Origin: Annona cherimola
Lineage: Eukaryota > Streptophyta > Magnoliopsida > Magnoliales > Annonaceae
DNA: 64,000 nucleotides
Direction: 5' to 3'
Assembly (NCBI GenBank): GCA_030490835.1
Contig: CM059975.1
Coordinates: 29,792,133 to 29,856,132 of the forward strand
This document shows positions 10,848 to 23,625 of this stretch, in pieces (the stretch's first letter is position 1; each line of letters opens with the position of its first letter). Below the pieces are notes generated by a model. That model saw only the letters and a list, made by a program, of their open reading frames with translations. It searched no databases and was not told where the DNA came from. Position numbers and translations under genes: made by a program.

Positions 10848-11599
10848 TATGAGGACGATGTGGAACATACGTACATATAATTTTACTTTAACAATATATA
10901 TGTTGCAAATAATTAAGTGCTAATTTTAATTTCAATGAAAAATACTTTATATATGCTAGATGAGTTCATGTAGTGAACTAAAACTCCATTACATGTATAC
11001 AACTCATGTAGTGAACTAAAACTTCATTACATATATACGGCACAAGGCGTAGATAATAATATATGCAGCCAGCAAGCTTTCGTTGCATATGAAATTTATA
11101 TGCGTGCACCCAATTTCCTCTTCCCCGCTATATACAGCACGTTTTAATTGTATATTATCATAAAACTCGGATTCGCCTCAAATCTAATCTTAATCATACT
11201 TTTAATTTTCAACCTTAACTTTTAAACATAAATTCTAACTCTATTTGTGAAATTCATACTTGAGTTAAGTTTTATGTTAACATTCTCTCAAGAATATATA
11301 TTTGTTTTTCATCTTACACTTATTCAACTTTAAATTCATCACAAAGAAAAAGTCTCATACAATAATTTCCATCTTAAAGCAACAAAAGTGAAAGAGTCTT
11401 AAGACTTGAAAGAAGAAAACTTCGTTTGGAACTTCTCTTTGCAACATGTACATCTGTAGCCTTGTCTGGAGATAAAGATGTACGACTTTGTTTTATTATG
11501 CAATTCAAGTATTATGCAAGATACTTGAGGAGCATAATTAAAGAAGGTATGGATAGATTTGGAGTAGTGTTCTTGATAAATGATGGACAAATTTTATGT
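10848..11599. other. AT-rich; hAT-like remnant
   Basis: A short direct repeat (ATGTAGTGAACTAAAAC) occurs at about 10968 and 11006. About 11155-11290 resembles the interior of the hAT-like element at 4541 (ACTCGGATT, then repeated AACTCTAATTTT-like blocks). Confidence 0.35.
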
Positions 11600-13335
11600 T
11601 TAGCAAAGAGAATATTTTAAAAAGTCTTTATAAAAGAGGGACTTTTTTGAAAAAATTAAAATCAAACCCAAGCATACGAACCGTCAAGCTTAGGTTTAAA
11701 AAAAAAAGGCCGAAAAAAAAAGGGAGGAGAGAGATAGAGGAGATGAGGGAGAAACTTTTAAGGGGATTTGGATTTTTGAGTTGAATTAAAGTTGGAAGAT
11801 TTGGGGAAAAGTTGGTAGAAATTTTGGTGAGTAATTTCTTTTGTCATCTTCTTTATTTTTCTTATCATTGCATTTATTTAATATATTGTGGTGGTATGGG
11901 AGAAATTTAGCTTGAAATTGGATGCTAAGGTTAGAAATTCTAAACCCTAATAGGGTAGAGGAAAAAAATATTTTCATGGAGATGAATCATGAGTGTAAAA
12001 CTTAGATGGATAATTTTATGAAGATATTTTCATGATGAAATATAATTATTATTTTAAATATTTGAGGTAATATGAATATGGATGTCTCTATATAGGTTTG
12101 TAGAATTTGAGAATTAGGAAAATGGGGTATTTGAGGATGAAATTAAAGAAAATTATTTTAAAATATTATTTAAGAAATATTGTTATCATTTTTATATAGA
12201 CTAAAGCGAAAAATACATTAGAATTTTACAGAGACTGCACTTGGAGGTTTAGAAATTGCGTAAAAAGATAAGTACAATTTTTTCACTTCTATTTGGATGC
12301 TTATAAATGTTGATGAATGTTTTTTTGTGCACGAATATTTCATGATGATTTAGATGTTTTCTTTGAGATTTCTTTATGCAAATTTTTTTCTTGTAACGTG
12401 TATTTCTAATGATTTTAATTATTAACTTGAGTTGAGTAGTTTGAGAAATTATTTTATGATGATGTTAACTTTATGGTAATATTCGAATTATATAAATTAT
12501 CCAAATTCGATAAATATATTTAGAATGGGCATATGAACATGCGCATGATGTATGAATGTATCATATGTGGTAAGCATGACATATGATAATTTTCTGGGCA
12601 AGCCAGAGAATAAGAGGAGTGACAATATACTGCGGTATAGTCATATAAAATGTTTGTAAATGATGAGTTTACCCGAGGCACCGGATGATGTGGATGTGAT
12701 GTGGAGGATGGACACTTGCATTGCATAAGCATTTGGAATATCGTTTACCTATATGAGCATGGTACAAATGAGTATATGAAGTTTAGAAACATTAATGTTT
12801 GATTTAATTTATGAAAATGATACTTATTTACTTTAATAATTGAGTTTTACTGTTATCCTACTTACTGAGTTGGCATGTACTCATATTTTTTACGTTAATG
12901 TTTTTAGATGACATGATCAAGGTAGGAGCCTAAACTAGGGTTGATGCTCATACAGAAGTGAGGAGAGATCCTGATCCCTCAAGATACATATAAATTATTA
13001 TCCTAGTCAGTAGAAAAATTTTGATTTAACATTTTAGTTGATACATAAATGAGTGATATAGTGAGGACTATCTTGTAAAGTTTAGTTATTATTAGTTGAT
13101 ATGCCAGTGGTTATGTTAATAGTGGATTAGAAAGAACTTGAATAATTTATTCTATTTAGCATCCTTGTTTTGTGTTATATGTTAAGATCGATAGTATGAT
13201 GTGAGTATGCTTTTACAAGATAATTTCATCTAGACCCTTAGCCTCGTGATTTTAGAAAGATGCTACCAAATTTTTCAATGAAATATAACGACTATTGGCT
13301 ATGTGTGGAGGTTAGCTGGCGGGTCGTTATATATG
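11600..13335 (+). repeat. Degenerate Ty3/Gypsy-type LTR (probable solo)
   Basis: The order of motifs is that of a plant Gypsy LTR: an AG-rich leader (GGGAGGAGAGAGATAGAGGA, about 11722) followed by GTGAGTAATTTC, a long AT-rich tract, TACTTACTGAGTTGGCATG (about 12868), and GCTGGCGGGTCGTTATA at the right end. No clean left terminus or target duplication is visible and no internal domains are adjacent, so a solo or truncated LTR is the best reading. Confidence 0.4.
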
Positions 13336-13795
13336 TATACCCATGAATTTTACCATAATTCTACTTGTACCTATAAATTTTCAAAAACTTGTAATAAATC
13401 AGCATATTTTGCCAAAATTTTTACTCATAGTCACGCTATTAGGAATTTGTTAAAGGGACCATTAGTACTTTTGTAAGATGATGAATACGCTCAAGCCCTA
13501 ACATAACTTGAGATTGGATAATTCAAAACCAAAAATTTACATTTAAATAATATATGATTTATAGCTGTAAAAGAGTTAAAAATGCTTTTGAATGTGAATT
13601 TTTATTTATAAAATCATAACTAGGGATGAGAATTTTTAACATTTTATGAGGGTGCTAATTGTCCTTTAACGAATTCCAAACAGTGTGGGTATAAGTAGCA
13701 TTTAGAGCAAAATATGTGGGTATATTATGAATTTTTAAAAATTAATGGGTATAAGCGAAACTGGGGGTAAAATTCACAGGTGCATATGGAATTTT
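13328..13795. mobile_element. Foldback MITE with about 130-bp arms
   Basis: The left arm (TATACCCATGAATTTTACC, then TTGTTAAAGGGACCATTAG near 13447) is mirrored on the right (CTAATTGTCCTTTAACGAAT near 13655, closing with GGGTAAAATTCACAGG). No ORF. It lies directly after the degenerate LTR end. Confidence 0.65.
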
Positions 13796-14362
13796 CCGTA
13801 AAAAAATATTATACTATTGTAAGATTAGTCAGGAGGTTGTCTATCTTTGATACTAAATAATATAATATTGTATAAATATAAAGAGTAGGCAAATAGAGTT
13901 TTGCTTCTCTTGATGATATAATTAAATAATGTATTTTAAATGAAGATTTAAGGGTATTTTTTATTAAAAATTAATACAAAATAATATTGTGTGGGTAAGC
14001 ATGAGCATTATGGTGCTATTCGCTTTTATTATATTAATATATAAATATATAATAATTTTTCTGATGAGTGGATGTTCAAAAGGTGTAATATTTTATATAT
14101 TATAGTATATATCAATGAGAACATCAAGGGGTAATATAGATATATAGAAAATATAATAATATATAGAAATTGGTTTCGGGTTTCAATGAACCGTAGATGG
14201 AACCTATTTCGATTTGAGTTGGGGTTACATGTTAGCAGATTTTAACACTACCTAAAATTAGGTTTGACTGGCTGTGGCTAGGTTTGGGTTGAACATGAAC
14301 CAAGTTGCAGTCTAGTTAACTATTATATATGCATAGATATTTTTACATATATATATACAGAA

Positions 14363-14710
14363 GGGCTGTTTTGGTGCAGCGCAATTGCACCATAACAGTA
14401 GTACAATTGCCCAAAAAGAGCTCCATACATATTAGAATGCAATGAAACCTTATAAAATCGTTTATCCATATATAATTTTATAGCAAATGGTTTACATGTT
14501 GAAAAAACACTTTAAAGTTGTTATTTACATCAAACTATTTTGTTACATTAAATTTGTACCATTTTCAGATGGGATCCATACACATATCCGATTATGATGA
14601 AAATTGATATGGTAATAGAATATATTATTCTAAACACAATGGGTGAAATAGATTATAATTTGATCACCATGTGGGCTCATTTCAGCGCCATGGCACTGCA
14701 CTCGAATATA
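14363..14710 (+). mobile_element. MITE family A copy, next to TA repeat
   Basis: The left end (GGCTGTTTTGGTGCAGCGC, then TTGCACC) and right end (GCGCCATGGCACTGCACTCG) enclose the family core: ACATATTAGAATGCAATGAA, TGTTGAAAAAACACTTTAAA, ATTTGTACCATTTTCAGATG. TA microsatellites flank both ends (about 14347 and 14712). About 350 bp, non-coding. Confidence 0.75.
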
Positions 14711-16045
14711 ACTATATATATCTATATTTTTTTACTTTTTCTTCATTTCTTTTGCATAGCTTTTCAATTGCATCAATTTTATGGGAGAGAAAATTAATGA
14801 AAGAAAAGTCATTTTTTAAAGGCATTTTTGAAATACAACCATCATAAAACTATTTTTCAGTTTTTCCTTATATTTTGAATCATTATTTGTTTCGTATTAT
14901 GACTTTAATGATTTACTTTCATCTAACAATTGTCCTTATAAATTTTTTTTTCCATTTATACTTCATTCCCTTGATTTTGTTTCGACAGCATGTAGCAAGA
15001 AGGGTACAATGGCCATCTATTTAGCTCAAAATGAATTCTTAACTATTTTTAAAAATGTTATTTTTTATCAGTACCTCTATTTTAAATAATTTTCCCCTAG
15101 CTACTTTCACTAAAGACTTATGTTGATAATATCATTCCTCGGTTCCATCTTTCTTTACACTTCATCCAAAGCAAGACCATTTCAGTGCAGAGTGAGTATC
15201 TTTTCATGCAATCCACACAACGAATGGTCAACATCTATTAGACTATTCCCTTGCCTAGCTTCAAATTATTATATAAAAATGTTATATATCCACGTCTTTG
15301 AAATCTACGCTGTGCATGTCAGGAATTGTCAGTGGCCCACAAGATGTTCAAATGACACTAATTAGGCCAGCAGCGGATTGGGCTCTTTTTGTTTCTTAAT
15401 ACATCATTTCTTAATTAATATGTCTGAAGTCGAATTTACCTTCATTAAATTGGTGCCTTTGCATGCCGTGACAGCAGCGTTAATTCATGGACCGGCTACT
15501 AGCAATTTAATAAGGGTTGACGGTCCAAAATGCCGGCCGCAGCTTATGAATAATGAACCAAAAAAGTAATTCCACTTTTCGAGGGAGTACACGAAAAGTG
15601 CAGAGCAGCTCAAAATCAGCAACAACCGGTAAACTCACAACACTGGTAGGTGGAAGTGGATATACATCTGTGACATTCATGCATGACTTCGCTTACTCTC
15701 TCTTTTTTTAAAAAAAGATTATGCATGATTCTTAATTATCTAGTCTCCATGTGGGCTAATCATTAGGAATTAAAGGGGTCAAATGATTGAATGATCATGG
15801 TGATAATAGTTTTCAAAAGTTGATGAGGTTGAAACCTGGTCCTAGCCATTTGGGAAGGATTTAAGGAATTTTGAGTATGATACAAAATTAAGATAAGAAT
15901 GTAATAATATATATTAGAAATGAGCAAAGTTATATTGTAAATGTAAAATATTATATTGGAAATTGAAGAGCTATTAAAATTTCATCATATACGTATCCAA
16001 TTCAAGCCCCCCTTTCATGATGAGTGGAGGGCATGGCAAGCATGA
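14711..16045. other. Intergenic, nothing recognised
   Basis: Mixed AT-rich sequence. Short ORFs at 15120-15365 and 15378-15569 show no domains. A small hairpin (CCACTTTTCG with CGAAAAGTG) lies at about 15572-15600. Confidence 0.4.
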
Positions 16046-17044
16046 TGCAACTTGGATAGGATATTTATGGGTACCTACTGACCTGACCTTAAATTGAATA
16101 GGGTAAAACAGAAAATTTCATCCATAGGTATACATAGGGTATGATTTATTACCCAATCTTCCAAATAGAACAAGGGTTGGGTAGACATGTCAAGCGCCCC
16201 AGAACCGACCTGTAGGAGTACCTTACATTATAAATAATATTGTATATGTATATATATATATAAATAATTTTAATCTTTTGCCTCCCTATTTGGCTATAAC
16301 TAGCAAGGCAACAACTCAGGTGTTGTGTGCATAATTGAAGAGTGTGTCCCTATGAGACGTGCATTAAAAAGAGGGCGACTAAATTTCTCTCCTAATTTTC
16401 CAGCCGAGCATGTATTCCAAGGTCATATCCATTATCTAACCCTAGAAACACGTTGCTCTCTCCAGTGAAATGAAAATCCTCCATCTCTAGTGCCAAAACG
16501 AAAGCCCTCATCCATAGCCTCTCCTTCAAGGCTGAAAGCCCTTATCCATGCTTAGCAGCCGCAGCCAATCTACTCTCAACCTTACTCATGGAAACTGAAA
16601 ACCCTTCTCGTTGTTCTCAACTGCAAATTTTTTATTGCCAACCTGCACGACTTCAAGCCCTTCTCAACCAGCTTGCTTAGCAAATCAATTTCAATTAGCA
16701 TGCTCTCTAATGCTCACAACGACGTCAATTTTTTTGTTCTTGGATACTGTTCCATGTTCATAGTCATTGGTTCGAGAATATACAAAAATATTGAAGTCGT
16801 GATAATGCTACCAAGATGTTGTAATTACAATTGGATATCCTTGTCATTTGTTCCATCGATCTATTAATGCAATTTGCCCTGCTAGCTATTTGTCCTATAA
16901 ATAAGTATTTTTTATCAAAATAAATAAGTATTTTTTAATTATTTAAAATAGCGTAAAAATGGGTAGGATATGATAGAATTTTTAGAAATAGAGTATGGTA
17001 GGGTCGACTATTAATTGAACTGAACTGACCCAAGTTGCACCCTA
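16046..17044. mobile_element. hAT-like element of the TAGGGGTGCAA group
   Basis: The left end (TGCAACTTGGATAGG, with decayed terminal bases) and right end (CCAAGTTGCACCCTA) are inverted repeats. Its early interior (GGGTACCTACTGACC, later GAACCGACCTG) parallels 7577-8368. An interior block at about 16270-16880 is GC-richer and absent from the other copies, so it may be acquired sequence; I do not recognise it. Confidence 0.55.
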
Positions 17045-17294
17045 ATATCAAAATGAGAAATTAACTAGGCTATGCCTAGGTTCAATAGAGTTACGAACTT
17101 ATTTTTTATCAAAATAAATAAGTATTTTTTAATTATTTAAAATAGCATAAAAATGGGTAGGATACGATAGACTTTTTAGAAATAGAGTATGGTAGGATTG
17201 ACTATTAATTGAACTGAACCAACTCAAGTTGCATCCCTAATGTAAAAATGCAAAATTAACTACGCTATGCCTAGGTTCTATAGAGTTACGAATC
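16907..17294. repeat. Tandem duplication, two units of 194 bp
   Basis: Units 16907-17100 and 17101-17294 are nearly identical. Each contains TAAATAAGTATTTTTTAATT, TAGAGTATGGTAGG, AATTGAACTGAAC and the element end AAGTTGCA..CCCTAAT. The right end of the hAT-like element and about 55 bp of flank are therefore present twice in direct orientation. Confidence 0.8.
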
Positions 17295-17700
17295 TTATTT
17301 TTGATGATGACACCGTGAATGACTAGACAACTGAAGGTGATAACTTCATGGAAAAAGTAGATGAAAAAAGTGCCTACTCTCAAACATAATCTCTCATTTC
17401 TTAAAAATATTTTTTCATTTTTAAAAATAATAATCTATTTTTTGCTTCCAACATAATTTTTTCCATTATGGGTACTCATCTTTTTATTCTCAACACATTT
17501 TCATCCTAAATTTTTATCTCACCCTCATCTCGTCCAAGCTCTAAAAAACGCATTGGAAATTCACACCTTACACCCTTTCACTAGCATAAATCACTTTATC
17601 ATACAAGCGGAGATGAAGATATGGATTTAACTATCAAACAAGGAGGCTGACTGTGAAGAATACTCAAATGGAGAAATACGCAACTGGATCTAAACGAGGA
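17295..17700. other. Intergenic, nothing recognised
   Basis: AT-rich with no terminal repeats or coding bias seen. Confidence 0.4.
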
Positions 17701-18110
17701 CGTGAATTACAGTAGTTCATGAACTGTTGCCGGGCGACAAACATCCGTACAATAATTAGCATGCCCGTCAAGGTAATATACTACTTTTGTAAGATCGAGT
17801 TCTCCAGACAATGTGTGGTGGTTCAATTTCAGCCAGATTTGAAGCGGACGGAAAAAGCAAAGATGTGCAGGAAGACGTGACTCTGCAGGCGTTTTTAGGC
17901 CTTGCTTGCTGCGATGTGCAGTGGTGTCTGGGTTTGTGGCTGTTTGGATGTTTCGATTCCCAAGAGAAGACATGGCAAATCAACACCAGGAGATTTTGCG
18001 ATGGGAAAGGGCACCCCCTTTCCAAGTTACCCGCACGCGTGGCTGTACTCTATTGGGCTCGTTCGTGACCATACCATGGGGTGGGAACCCCGTCCCCACC
18101 GATCTTAATG
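17701..18110. other. GC-rich island of unknown identity
   Basis: About 400 bp are markedly GC-richer than the flanks, with overlapping 68-88 codon open frames on both strands. None carries a recognisable motif. The flanks have no terminal inverted repeats or poly-A. It could be a promoter or first-exon remnant, or captured DNA. Confidence 0.35.
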
Positions 18111-19420
18111 ATAACTGTCCAAAAATTTAATATTTTTACTTTATTTTAAAATTCTATAGCATAAACGATTTAAAATATAATTTTAACTATTCGTGGAGAA
18201 ATTTATAAAAATCAAACAGTATGAATTTAAAAACTGGAATAGAAGAGTATTGATGGTATATATGTTTTTTGTTGAAAAACGGTATATATGTTTTTAAATT
18301 GCAAAAAAAAAAAAAAAAAAAAATTATATGCAAAAAGTTCTATATAATCCGCGACGTTATTCATGTGTATTTTGTATAGGTGAGTCTAAAAGAGTATTTT
18401 CATATTGTTAGAAGTATTGTTTATCATTTTTTATATGCTTTATAATTTTTGCTTATTTAGGTTTACACCAATATCTGATTTATATGATTTTTACTATAAA
18501 TGATCTAAATTATATTTTTAATAACATGTATAGTGGGATTTTTGAAATAAAATAAAAATATTAATTTTTTTGTATGGTTCCCATTGGCCGTTCTCTACAA
18601 TTGTATGTATGGTATGTGCTGTGATTAAATTTTTACTATTTTTAATATTATTTTAGGTAATTTACAAATATATAGATTGATTATTATTGTAATTATAACA
18701 CACATAGTTTCAGTAACAATAAATAGCTCCATGCATAGTTTGAGCATAATTATAAATACATTTGTATAGTTTTAATATTATAAATAATTCCACATAATTA
18801 GACCATCATTAATTATTTAAGAATCTTAGTGCATCGACTCTACCCGTTAATAGTAAGAATGGTGAGATTTGATAAAATATTCCGCTATATGATGTTTCGC
18901 ACTCATTATTTAATTAAGATTTTAGAGTGAAAGTTTCAATAGAACCTTTTCTTTCATGGCACAGATTAGGAAAGTATGGACATTGTATGCGCACGATGGT
19001 GTGGAATATTGATTAACAGATTATATTTGTTAATTAGAATGCTGCATCGTAACATATAAAAGAAATATTATTTAACATACTAATTAGTGTAGCATGTTAC
19101 TTAATAGGACAGTGACAACATTATTTTAATCAGTGTTCTTTTATCGGAACAATGTACACATATAAATACCACTATGCATCTAGTGCCATTGAACTATTCA
19201 ACCTTGTTGTCTTGGCATATTTTTTAATTAAACTAAAATTCAATCTAGATATTTTATTTAAAATCGTTTGTTTTGTTATGACGTAAAAATCAGTTTGATC
19301 AAAATTTAAGTCGAGTTAAACTTGCTTAAAATATTTATAGCCATATATAAAATTTTAAATCACTTAGATATGAATTGTGATAGCATGCTTGGCTGCATGG
19401 TAACAACCATGTAGCTCACT
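18111..19420. other. AT-rich intergenic with poly-A run
   Basis: A run of about 21 A lies at 18302-18322. No gene or element borders are recognised. Confidence 0.4.
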
Positions 19421-19713
19421 CAAAAAGATATTTTAAATTTTTTATTTTTCTTTTTATAAAACTATTATTCGAAGTATATTTAATTTATATGCCAAGTTTT
19501 ACCATTTTTAAAATATGTATATATTTTTGATGGAAAATATTTTTTTTTTAATTTCAAACATAGGAATATTTTAATCTTTTTAACTCTCTGAAAATCATTA
19601 AAATATTGGTATGTTTGAAAAATATATACACACATCTAGAAAAGTAAAATTTAGTACGTAGATTAAATACTCTTAGAATAATAGTTTTATGAAAATTTTT
19701 AAAAAATATTTTT
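19421..19713. mobile_element. Foldback element, shared core with 7203-7560
   Basis: The left arm (TATAAAACTATTATTCGAAG, then AGTTTTACCATTTTTAAAAT) and the right arm (its complement ending near ACTCTTAGAATAATAGTTTT) form a hairpin. The same inner arm occurs in the elements at 7203, 9448 and 26570, with different outer ends. Confidence 0.55.
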
Positions 19714-19821
19714 AATCCCGCTTCACAAGGATCTCATTCCTATGAAGTTGATGCATGGAATCATGCATTTCTATAAATTTATGGAAATATTGTTATAATA
19801 ATTTATAAAAACATTTTAAAA

Positions 19822-20395
19822 ATGAAAAGATTTCACGAAATCACTTCTATGAAACCCGATTTCATAGAAGTATAAAATTATTTATAGAGAATACTTCTAT
19901 GAAACCGGGTTTCATAGAAGTGATTTCGTAAAATCTTTTCATTTCTAAAATGTTGATTCCTGATGAAAATTTAATTCATTCATTATATTTAATACTATTT
20001 ATTTAATTAGGAAATCAAGTTTTATCCTGATCCAAAATATAGATAGGTCACATTTGCTCAAAAAATGGTGCATTTATGTGTAAATTATGAAAAATACTTA
20101 GTTCCATCAACACATATATTAGAATATAACAATATTTTATAGGATTATTTATCTACATATTATTAATATTTTAAATGGTTTAGATGTTAACAAAACTACT
20201 TTAAAGTTAATATTTTAATATTGAATCATTTTATTTTTATACATTTATAGATGAGACCCATATACAGTGAAATTAGAAAAATAAAAAGATTTTCAAAATA
20301 CTATAAATGATGCTAAATACAATAGATAAAGTGAATTTTCTATAAACCATCAAAATTGTAAAAATGGATGCCATTTCATAAAAGTGTCCCTGATT
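19822..20395. mobile_element. MITE family B copy with terminal palindrome
   Basis: About 19828-19943 is a near-perfect palindrome with arms running from AGATTTCACGAAATCACTTC to its complement; each arm itself holds a smaller palindrome (CTTCTATGAAACC..GGTTTCATAGAAG). The rest follows the family B plan: long outer arms around the shared core (TTAAATGGTTTAGATGTTAA, TAGATGAGACCCATA), then the mirrored arm. Confidence 0.55.
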
Positions 20396-20614
20396 ATTTA
20401 TTTATATTGAAAGAATATTTTAAGTGATATAAAAGTTGAATTAAGAGTTTTGAGATAGACATATAAATCAAGCAATTTTTTATTTTTTATTACTTTTATT
20501 AAATGAAGTTCATACAAATATTCAACATGTACAAAACTAGTTCAACAAATAATTTTAAATGCAATAAAAAATTAGATTTTCGATTTAATTATTAAAACAT
20601 GAGGAACTTTGATA

Positions 20615-21005
20615 AATGCTTTTATGAAACCTTTTTTCTATGGAATATTCTCAATTTTTAATATCCAAATGGCAATAGAAAATCTACTCTATCTATTAGA
20701 TTTAGCATAATTTATATTTTTATAGAAACTCTTTCATTTGTTTAGTATTATTGTTTATGAGCTTTATTTACAAACGTGTAACGTGAAAGTATCTAAACAT
20801 TATTTCTAATTGACACGTGAACGTATCTATTTTTTAGCAAATATAACCTACGCAATATTGGATTTGGACAAAACTTGATCTCCTAGCTAATCAAATTATG
20901 TTAAATCTAATAAATAAATTAGATTTTATAACAATCATCAATATCTCAAAGATGAAGAGAGTTTCATGAGATTATTTCCTTAAAACCTAGTTTCATAGAA
21001 GTATT
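20615..21005. mobile_element. MITE family B copy, partly decayed
   Basis: The arms (AATGCTTTTATGAAACC on the left, AAACCTAGTTTCATAGAAG on the right) and the inner AATTAGATTTTATAACAATC type block match family B. The core is shortened. Confidence 0.45.
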
Positions 21006-21555
21006 TCTCTAACTCTGAAGCCTTCATTAACATGGGTTGCATGTAATAATTTTCTATTTTGAAAAAAACAAATGTAAAAAGTTGTTAGGCTGTCATTAAA
21101 AGAAAGTGCTTGATGAACTCGGTTTGAGAGTTACAATCAACAAGTTGATGCCTTCATCGTAAAGAAGTTTGAGAGGTTATGAATTAATGGGGAGCCAAAC
21201 GGTCGATGTACCATTATCAAAAAAAAAAGTTTAAGTCTTTCTTAATTAGACTTCTTAAGAAACATAACGAAAAAACATTAAGAAATAAATCTTTATCATA
21301 GTTTCATGCCTTCACCATCCATATCTACCGTCGAAATATTATTTTTTTGTCCTTAAACAAAAATTACTTATTTCGGTTTATTCATTTATTTTTAATCATT
21401 ATTTTTTTCATAATACCATTATCTTAATCAATATTTTGTTTTTCCTTCCTCTGTTCATTTTTTGTTTTTGTTTCATTTATTACTTACATGAATGAAAATT
21501 TATATGATCCATAGTGAGGAAAATTTGATAGGACATTATATATATTTATGAGAAT

Positions 21556-21897
21556 CTTTCCTGCGCATTTATCTGCACCGTAATTAATAGTACATTTAGC
21601 CGAAAATTACTCTATACGTACTTAAATGTATCAATAATACTTTATACAATAATTTATCTATATATAAATCTTATAGTAAATAATTTATAAGTTGAAAAAA
21701 TAACTTTAAAGTTGTTATTTATATCAAACTATTTTATTACATTGAACTTGTACCATTTTCAGATGGGATTCATACATATATCCAATTCGGATGAAAATTA
21801 GTATGTTAATAAAATACATAATTTTAAATATAACTAGTAGAGTAGATTATAATTTTATGATCATGTGGGGCCATTTTGAGGTAGTCGCACCTAAATA
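21556..21897 (+). mobile_element. MITE family A copy
   Basis: The core is intact (TTGAAAAAATAACTTTAAAG, ACTTGTACCATTTTCAGATG, TATGATCATGTGGGGCC). The left end has TGCACCGTAATT and the right end GTAGTCGCACC. A TA/CA microsatellite follows at about 21914-21932. Confidence 0.65.
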
Positions 21898-21944
21898 TTT
21901 TTTTTCTCTCTCTCTATATATATATACACACACTTAAGTATGAG

Positions 21945-22175
21945 ATTACTTCTATCAATCTTCTCTTCTATGTAACTTTTTTTCATTTTTGATATCTAGA
22001 TGATTGATGAAAAATTCACTCCATCCATTATATTCAGCATCATTTATATTATCATAAAATCTCAAAAAATGAATTTTAAATATCTACATGATGTTAAATA
22101 TAATAAATAAATTTAATTTACCATCAAACATCAAAATCTCAAAAATGTAAGGAAGTTACATGAAACTGCAACCAA
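21945..22175. mobile_element. MITE family B fragment
   Basis: The left arm begins near CTTCTATCAATCTTCTCTTC and passes through TGATGAAAAATTCACTCCAT. The mirrored arm (CCATCAAACATCAAAATCTC) follows after a short centre; most of the core is missing. Confidence 0.45.
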
Positions 22176-22689
22176 TAAGTAAGTTTTGTAGTGAGTTATT
22201 GTTACAAATCAAAAGATACTGTTAAGCCCCAGTTTCATACCCCAGCCCAAAAAATATATTAACCAAACCATTTCATGAAATCTGGATTCTTCGGGTTGAA
22301 TATTTGAGTCAACAGAAGCAGAGTTGCACCCCTGATTAAAAATTCAGCTTGTGATTTTTTTTCAGAGGTTTGTTATCCCTCATCGGCTCATTCGTGATAC
22401 GGCAAACTATTAGGGTTGCTGTCACTGCGCTTTACAAATCCACCCCCAAAATCATTTTTTATCCATGAAATAGTAAAAGCAATAATTGTCTGGCCAGCAG
22501 CAAATCACATCACCTTTTTGCCACGGCCCTACAGTTGGTACTCGTGCTTCACGTCCATGTGGGCCATGAAATCCACATTCATGATATGGTGGCACGTTGG
22601 CATCCTGCTCTGATATGTATAATGAAAATGGAGCACCAGAGTGTGGAAATTCCTTAATTAATTTTTCTTATGCTATTGGCTACAAAGGG
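22176..22689. other. Intergenic; hAT-like right-end relic
   Basis: About 22280-22339 ends in GAGTTGCACCCCTGATT, the complement of the TAGGGGTGCAACTT terminus, preceded by TTCTTCGGGTT as in the element at 4541. The left end is missing. Nothing is recognised at 22340-22689. Confidence 0.4.
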
Positions 22690-22800
22690 TACGTGTGTCA
22701 CCACCTAGCGCAGCGCAGGTGGTCGGAGACGGCATCTCTATTAGGTTAAGTCTTGGGTTTAAATCCCTATTGGTTGGTACAGGAGCTTTTTCCCCCTACT
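22690..22800 (+). mobile_element. tRNA-derived SINE-like fragment
   Basis: TAGCGCAGCGC resembles box A, and GGGTTTAAATCCC about 45 bp later resembles box B (GGTTCGAATCC with C to T changes). The 3' part is not recognised. A decayed tRNA gene is an alternative, but the spacing and missing acceptor stem argue against it. Confidence 0.4.
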
Positions 22801-23044
22801 AATATTTGAAAGCTGCCGTTTTTTTTTATTGATATTTAGGAGGTTGTAGTCATTTTTAGTAATTTTAAGAATTATTTTAAAGCTTAATTGTAATATTGTT
22901 GAGATGTGATGTAAAAATGCACTAATAAAATAAAAAAGGGTATGTATGTCGATTTGGTTTGTGGGAAATTTAGCTGCACACTCTAAATAAATTTTTGTTG
23001 ACATCTCCGCCATCTTCTATTTGGGTGTGTATCCTAATTAAAAA

Positions 23045-23610
23045 GAGGCCTGATCTCTTATGTTGAAAATCTTTTCCTATGTAATTTTCCTTATTTTTAA
23101 CATGTAGATGGTTAATGAAAAATCTACTTCAATTATACTTAGCCTTATTTATATTATCATGAAAATTATTTTATTTATCTAATATCACTGTATATGAATT
23201 TTCTTTATAAATGAGTAAAATCTACATAATAAAATAGTTTAATGCAAAAAAATTAATTTTAAAATAGCATTTTTAACATTTAAACTATCTAAAACATCAC
23301 TACTATATGAATAAATGATTTTATAAAGTATTATTATATTATAATACATGTGTAAATAGATCTAATCATTTTTCATATTTTACACATGAATATATATTAT
23401 TGAACAAATGTAACTCATGTACATATTCGAATTGGACGAAACTTAACCTCTTAACTAACAACTAATGATAAATACGATGAACAAATTAGATTTTGCATCC
23501 CTAACTAAACATCCAATCATAAATATAATTAATAGATTAGATTTTGCACAATTATCGACATCTTAAAATTTGAGAAGACCGCTTCTATATAACTAGCTTT
23601 TGTAGAAGCA
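23045..23610. mobile_element. MITE family B copy
   Basis: Outer arms (TTTTCCTATGTAATTTTCC on the left, CGCTTCTATATAACTAGC on the right) surround the shared core in reverse orientation (ACATTTAAACTATCTAAAAC, GAATAAATGATTTTATAAAG, ATACATGTGTAAATAGATC). Part of the right arm region occurs twice (AAATTAGATTTTGCA and ATTAGATTTTGCA at about 23482 and 23544). Confidence 0.55.
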
Positions 23611-23625
23611 AAGTCTTATATATAT

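Noticed and set aside
22690..22780. Possible tRNA gene
   Set aside because: Box-like motifs exist, but acceptor and anticodon stems do not form, so it is listed only as SINE-like.
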